From Candidatus Cloacimonadota bacterium (GTDB lineage: Bacteria; Muiribacteriota; UBA6191; JACPRK01), in the NCBI GenBank assembly GCA_021772705.1, contig JAJFLN010000726.1, forward strand, positions 1-8,314: DNA of 8,314 bases, in the 5' to 3' direction. Numbering within the stretch: position 1 is the first letter of the stretch; each line of letters begins with the position of its first letter. A program made the translations under genes and the position numbers. Below, one piece after another: positions 4,557 through 8,314 of the stretch. Under the pieces are notes generated by a model. The model searched no databases. It saw nothing but the letters and a program-made list of their open reading frames with translations, and had not been told where the DNA came from.

Positions 4557-7500
4557 TCATGCCGCGCTCACTGATGGCCGGATCCAGACTCCGCCTCGAA
4601 CACCTGCTGCCAGCCGGTAATCCCCTGAGCTCCGGTTGGTGAGTATCCACTTTCGCTCCGAGCCGGCTCTCTCCAGTTCTCTTCTCAATCGCGAGACCAG
4701 GGCGTAGACGTTCATTGGGTGGATGGCCGCGTCGTAGGTGCTCCCCCAGACCGCCTCGTGAATCTGCTGCTTCGACATCCAGTTGTTTCGGCCATGAATG
4801 AGCGCTGCCAGCAATTCCAGTGGCTTTCGCTTTCCACTGAAGGGGATCCAACCCACGCCAGAGACGAATAGCCGGTCTGCTTCCATATCCACTCCCAGAT
4901 CCTGGGACTCCAGGAACCTGGGTCCCGCTGCCTCTTCACGAACCACGGAAGGCCCCTCGCAGGTCAGCATCAAATAGGGCGAGACCCTCCGTCCTTCATC
5001 CATTCCCAGTGCTGTCAGCCAGCCCCGTCCGTTCTCCCTCTGACCCTCAAGAGCGTGGCGGACCCCGATGAGCAAGTCCCTTCTGCCAGATTGCTCCGCG
5101 AGTCTCTGAAGTAGGCCTAACCCGGCGACCCAGGCCACACCGGTGCTCTCCCCCTTCAACAGCACTTCAAGGCGGCGCACCGCCTCATCGCTTCGTTGCT
5201 GGATCTCCGCCACACAGGCATGGAGCAGCACCAGCTCGCTCTCGCCATCGCCGGCCAGAGCCGCCGGGTCTACTCGATCCAGGGCCGTGGCAGCCTCATC
5301 CTGGCAGCCCTCACGGATGGCTATCCAGGTCCGGGCCAGCTCCTTCTCGGCTGACAACAGGGCCCCTGACCCACCCATCCGATCCAGTCGCTCCCGGGCC
5401 GCCGGCATTTCCCCTCGTCCCACCAGTGCCCGGATCGCCATTCCGTCAAAACGGCCGGTCCGGTCCTCGACCTGATTGCAGAGCCCCAGGAGACTCTCCC
5501 AGTCTCCCCGGGACAGTGCCAGTGCCGCGAGGGCCTCCTGGGCCTCCAGCTCCAGAGGCCGCGCGCCAGAACTCCGTCCAATCCGCCGGGCCCACCGGAG
5601 GCACTCCACAGCCTGGTCCAGCTGCCCCAAGCTGGCATGAATCAGTCCGTTCAGCAGTTTCGCCTCTCCCGATCCCAGGCGATATCCCATGAACTCGGCT
5701 AACCTGCTCGCTGCCGACACCGACTTCTCTGCCTCTCCTGGTCGCTCTCGAGCCAGCTCAATCCGGCCTCGGAGCAGTTCAGCATCACAGAGTGCAATCT
5801 GAGCATTCAATCGCCGTGCCTGTGACAGGCATCGATCGGCCAGCTCGGCTGCTCTTCCCGTATCCCCCAGTTGCAGTGCCGCCAATCCCGCAACAATCCT
5901 GCACTCCAGACTCTCCAGATCGTCGCTGGCGGCTTCCGCCAGCGATGCACCTCGCATCGCCAGGTTCATCGCCTCCAGGCTGCTGCGACTCTGCAGCTTT
6001 GCCAGAGCCAGACCCTTGGAGGCTGACGCAAGGAGTTCATCGGAGTCCGTCATTGTCAGCAGCTCCTGGTAGCCCTCCTCCACCTTGGCCAGGTTACCTC
6101 GAAGTGCCTCGACCTGAATGAAGTTGGCCAGGGCCAGGGCTGCCCGGTTCAGCTCGCCCCGGCTCCGGCGTATCTCCGCCGCTGATCGGCACAGGGAACT
6201 TGCTTCAGGCAGCTCTCCCCTGGCGCAGGCAAGCATTCCTCGGTTGACCAGCATCGTGGCCTCAGAATGGGGCGTGGAAGCAGCTTCCAGCCGCTGCATC
6301 CGACGCCGGATCCAGCCGTCGGCCTCTGTGAGACGGCCTTCCTGGAATGCCACGTTGCCCAGGCCTGCCAGGGATGCATCGCCGAAGGCTCGATGGCTGT
6401 CGGATCCGTCTCTCGGGCCGGCCCCCTCGACGCCCTCGCCACAGGTGCGGTAGTCCTGGCGGGCCTGTTCGAACTCACGATTCCTGAAGTGCAAATCTGC
6501 CCTCAGCTTCAGCGCCATCCGCCGAGTGCCTGGACCGCCGGCCAGCTCTTGCAGCCTCTTGAAGGCCCGTCCCCGGTTGCCGCCGGTCGCCTCCAGGCAG
6601 GCAACGGCAGTCTCGAGATGTACCGGCAGCCCCTGGCAGTCCATGCCGGCGCTGCCCTCCAGATCGCCCGGGACCGAACCACCTGCATCACTCTGTGCCA
6701 AGCTGACCAGCACCGATAGCGGTCTGGACTGTTGACGCCCGAGCTTTTCCAGTGCAGCCGCTTTCCCCGCCACGGCAGCCCCCATCCCCAAGTGAATCAT
6801 CTCGGCACCGAATCGCTCCAGCAGACGCTCCGCGGAGGCGGGACGGCGGAGATGAAGCAGCAAGGTCACCGCATCCAGGACTCGAGCCGGGTTCTCGGTG
6901 GTCCAGGCAAGCTCCTCGACGATCCCCGCAAGGCTCAGCAGGTTGGCCCGGTGCAGGCGGCGGCCGGACAGGGCCACCCGGACTGGGGCAGCGACAATGA
7001 GGCCTGCAGGTCTGCTCTCCAGCAGATGCAGATCCAGAGCTGTGTCGATCAGTCCGAGCCAGCCCTTGTCGATAGCCAGGACATCCTGGCGTCGAAGGGG
7101 GACTTCGAGAAGGGAGAGTGGGGCCAGCAACTCTCGGAGTCCCTGGGTCAGGGAAGGTGACAGGACTTCCTCGAGAATGTCCCGCTCCGAGGCCTGTTGT
7201 CCCCGGGCTGCCAGGCTTTCACTGATAAGTATGGCCTTCGGGTTCCCGCCAAGTTGCAGCACCTCGGCGCCAGTTGCCGGGCCGGTCGTGGCAGTCGCGG
7301 CCCTGACTCCCAGTGCTCTCCTGATTCGGGACTTCATCTCCGCCTCGTCGGGCTGGGTCATGGGCTGCATCACGACCCGAACGCTCGGAACCTGGGTGAG
7401 GGGGAAGCTCCGCTGAGACTCGATGAGGACCCCGTGGCCCTGAGCCCTGATCTGCTGAACTCTCTCTTCCAGAGATGTGCCTGGAGACAAACCTTCGTCG

Positions 7501-7796
7501 TCCTGGAGCAGGACTGGCGCAGCAGGGGACAGGTCCTGACCCGGGGGGGGCGGCATCGGCGCCGGGCCGGATGGACCCGGCACGCCTCGTCGCCACAACA
7601 GCTCATTCAGGACACGGGTCTTGCCGATGCCAGGCAGGCCGGTCACGGTCACCACGCCCAGCTCGAGCAGTCCGGCCTCTATCTCTCTCAACTCCTGAAC
7701 TCGTCCCACCAGCTCCATTGCTGGAAGGGAAGTGCTGGCGAATTCATCAGTCAGACTTCGGGGCACACATGGGGTACTGGCCTGGGTCGTTCCCAT
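4557..7796 (-). CDS. Giant STAND-like ATPase/TPR regulator with C-terminal OmpR-type winged helix
   Basis: A 1,079-residue probable transcription regulator. Residues 29-61 contain LVGRVQELREIEAG and the Walker A loop GLPGIGKT (53-60). A Pro-rich insert (72-86) follows, then GVLIES (122-127) in the Walker B place, with Glu where Asp is usual, and LGGNPKA (182-188) like the GxP motif of STAND/NB-ARC ATPases. About 390-900 is an Ala/Leu-rich helical array with TPR-like repeats. Residues 976-1066 resemble an OmpR/PhoB winged helix: LELLAALI, SKQQIHEAVWG, NVYALVSRLRRELE, ILTNRSSGDYRL. The overall logic is MalT-like (ATP-switched signal sensing, C-terminal DNA binding), but MalT ends in a LuxR-type domain. 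Start: ATG 7796 with GGAAG 9 nt upstream; ATG 7817 is the alternative, and a TTG at 7892 is excluded because it is part of the promoter. Ligand and targets are unknown; the convergent pilin gene is a candidate by adjacency only. Confidence 0.9.
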   Translation of the reverse strand: MGTTQASTPCVPRSLTDEFASTSLPAMELVGRVQELREIEAGLLELGVVTVTGLPGIGKTRVLNELLWRRGVPGPSGPAPMPPPPGQDLSPAAPVLLQDDEGLSPGTSLEERVQQIRAQGHGVLIESQRSFPLTQVPSVRVVMQPMTQPDEAEMKSRIRRALGVRAATATTGPATGAEVLQLGGNPKAILISESLAARGQQASERDILEEVLSPSLTQGLRELLAPLSLLEVPLRRQDVLAIDKGWLGLIDTALDLHLLESRPAGLIVAAPVRVALSGRRLHRANLLSLAGIVEELAWTTENPARVLDAVTLLLHLRRPASAERLLERFGAEMIHLGMGAAVAGKAAALEKLGRQQSRPLSVLVSLAQSDAGGSVPGDLEGSAGMDCQGLPVHLETAVACLEATGGNRGRAFKRLQELAGGPGTRRMALKLRADLHFRNREFEQARQDYRTCGEGVEGAGPRDGSDSHRAFGDASLAGLGNVAFQEGRLTEADGWIRRRMQRLEAASTPHSEATMLVNRGMLACARGELPEASSLCRSAAEIRRSRGELNRAALALANFIQVEALRGNLAKVEEGYQELLTMTDSDELLASASKGLALAKLQSRSSLEAMNLAMRGASLAEAASDDLESLECRIVAGLAALQLGDTGRAAELADRCLSQARRLNAQIALCDAELLRGRIELARERPGEAEKSVSAASRLAEFMGYRLGSGEAKLLNGLIHASLGQLDQAVECLRWARRIGRSSGARPLELEAQEALAALALSRGDWESLLGLCNQVEDRTGRFDGMAIRALVGRGEMPAARERLDRMGGSGALLSAEKELARTWIAIREGCQDEAATALDRVDPAALAGDGESELVLLHACVAEIQQRSDEAVRRLEVLLKGESTGVAWVAGLGLLQRLAEQSGRRDLLIGVRHALEGQRENGRGWLTALGMDEGRRVSPYLMLTCEGPSVVREEAAGPRFLESQDLGVDMEADRLFVSGVGWIPFSGKRKPLELLAALIHGRNNWMSKQQIHEAVWGSTYDAAIHPMNVYALVSRLRRELERAGSERKWILTNRSSGDYRLAAGVRGGVWIRPSVSAA

Positions 7797-7863
7797 TTCG
7801 ATCCACTTCCGTTTCATATCGGGTGGCGTTGCCTGGAGACTGGCGGGTTGCCACGGATACGGG

Positions 7864-7892
7864 ATTATGGCGATCTCGAGAAGCTGCGTCAA
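7864..7892 (-). promoter_or_regulatory. Sigma-70-like promoter of the large regulator gene
   Basis: On the minus strand TTGACG (7892-7887) and CATAAT (7869-7864) are each five-of-six matches to the -35 and -10 hexamers and are separated by the optimal 17 bp. The transcription start would be near A7858, giving a leader of about 62 nt to the ATG at 7796 (41 nt to that at 7817). This argues that the reading frame upstream of 7817 is not translated. Confidence 0.7.
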
Positions 7893-7896
7893 TACA

Positions 7897-7922
7897 GGCG
7901 AGTCATAGATAATCGCCTCGCC
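7897..7922. promoter_or_regulatory. Inverted repeat just upstream of the regulator promoter
   Basis: GGCGAG (7897-7902) and CTCGCC (7917-7922) are perfect inverted half-sites separated by 14 bp, so their centres are about 20 bp (two helical turns) apart. The near edge lies 4 bp upstream of the -35 hexamer. The geometry fits a dimeric activator or autoregulator site. The arms are only 6 bp and GC-rich, so chance is possible. Confidence 0.35.
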
Positions 7923-7950
7923 AGCTACGGCCCTGGATGGACTGCATTCC

Positions 7951-8025
7951 GCTCGGAGCGAGCGGATCGGGAAAGCTCGGCCAGTCAGTCGTCCTGGATG
8001 CGGGTATCCATAGTGGGCCGAACGG
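7951..8025 (-). repeat. Dispersed ~76-bp repeat, copy 2
   Basis: This copy matches 57-132 in the same orientation at about 78% identity, with one gap. Its left edge forms the perfect hairpin CCGCTC-GGAGC-GAGCGG (7949-7965), and it ends with CGAACGG (8019-8025), 24 nt beyond the stop codon of the minus-strand gene at the right edge. Copy 1 sits 29 nt beyond a different minus-strand gene, so position and orientation relative to the upstream gene are the same. It lies upstream of the regulator promoter and would be transcribed as a 3' untranslated region of the right-edge gene. Confidence 0.6.
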
Positions 8026-8049
8026 AACAGGAACTACTCAGACAGGTCA

Positions 8050-8314
8050 CTACCGGGTCTGAATAGCGCCCATTACGAAGCGGCCTGTGCCGTTCTCCGC
8101 GACCGTCACCTGGGCCAGGCCAGTTTCGATGACTCCCCGGAAGGGGTCCGTGGCACTGGCCCTGAGCGTCAGGGGGATCGCCGCCGGGACCCGGGAGAAC
8201 AGGAAGACGCCGTTCACCACCGGTGCCACCTGCCCCAGCTCCACCACTGTGACCTGGTCTCGCAAGCCTGCCGGGAGGCTTCCGCTGCTGGTGATGACAT
8301 TGCCTTCCAGGGTG
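8050..8314 (-). CDS. C-terminal end of a beta-rich, probably exported protein (partial)
   Basis: The reading frame is open from the window edge to a TAG at 8050-8052, giving the last 87 residues of a larger protein whose start is outside the window. The visible part, TLEGNVITSSGSLPAGLRDQVTVVELG followed by NGVFLFSRVPAAIPLTLRA, alternates short beta-type stretches and turns. It resembles a carboxypeptidase-regulatory-like or Ig-like beta-sandwich (the L.G.V...G..V.V....G.F.F..VPAG.L.L pattern) as found in exported adhesins and outer-surface proteins. A short reading from TTG at 8265 is possible but is less likely than continuation past the edge. No catalytic motif is seen. Transcription would run into repeat copy 2. 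Confidence 0.65.
   Translation of the reverse strand, partial: TLEGNVITSSGSLPAGLRDQVTVVELGQVAPVVNGVFLFSRVPAAIPLTLRASATDPFRGVIETGLAQVTVAENGTGRFVMGAIQTR

Noticed and set aside
7197..8066. Plus-strand frame running across the regulator's 5' end and the repeat copy
   Set aside because: It crosses a promoter, a repeat and a gene on the other strand, has no domain, and no ribosome-binding site.
1..8314. CRISPR array, tRNA, rRNA, insertion sequence or phage attachment site
   Set aside because: No regularly spaced repeats, no tRNA-like cloverleaf noticed, no transposase or integrase gene; the repeats seen are only two diverged copies and isolated palindromes.

Overview
The window is high-GC bacterial DNA, compact and gene-dense. 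It carries a Flp-type pilin gene, a sigma-54-like promoter, Sec-type secretion signals, and the tail of a large exported-looking protein. Together these suggest a Gram-negative-type environmental bacterium; Acidobacteriota or a deltaproteobacterial-type lineage would fit, but this is a low-confidence guess from style alone and no rRNA or clear marker gene is present.

Layout, left to right. (1) 1-161: non-coding, filled with two different palindromic dispersed repeats. (2) 162-3441, minus strand: a four-gene block read right to left. It holds an inositol-monophosphatase-family enzyme (SuhB-like), a MazG/dCTPase-type nucleotide pyrophosphohydrolase (4-nt ATGA overlap with the previous gene), a site-2-protease-family membrane metalloprotease (9-nt gap), and a secreted transglutaminase/elicitor-like protein (77-nt gap). 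(3) 3442-3526: a divergent control region whose best minus-strand promoter lies across the start codon of the neighbouring plus-strand gene. (4) 3527-4048, plus: a small J-domain protein with a C-terminal membrane anchor. (5) 4049-4216: a control region with a near-consensus sigma-54 (-24/-12) promoter. (6) 4217-4396, plus: a 59-residue Flp pilin with a perfect Shine-Dalgarno sequence and a strong intrinsic terminator at 4420-4460. (7) 4557-7796, minus, convergent with the pilin: a roughly 1,079-residue regulator made of a P-loop ATPase module, a TPR-like helical array and a C-terminal OmpR-type winged helix. Its own sigma-70-like promoter is at 7864-7892. (8) 7893-8049: spacer with a second copy of a repeat found at the left edge. 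(9) 8050-8314, minus: the C-terminal end of a beta-rich protein that continues beyond the window.

The most interesting parts are the isolated, strongly regulated Flp pilin gene beside a giant regulator with an unusual domain order, and a diverged ~76-bp repeat that sits 24-29 nt after the stop codon of two unrelated minus-strand genes. The suhB-mazG-protease genes are housekeeping-like functions linked by translation-coupled spacing. There is no direct evidence that the regulator controls the pilin; that link is inferred only from adjacency.
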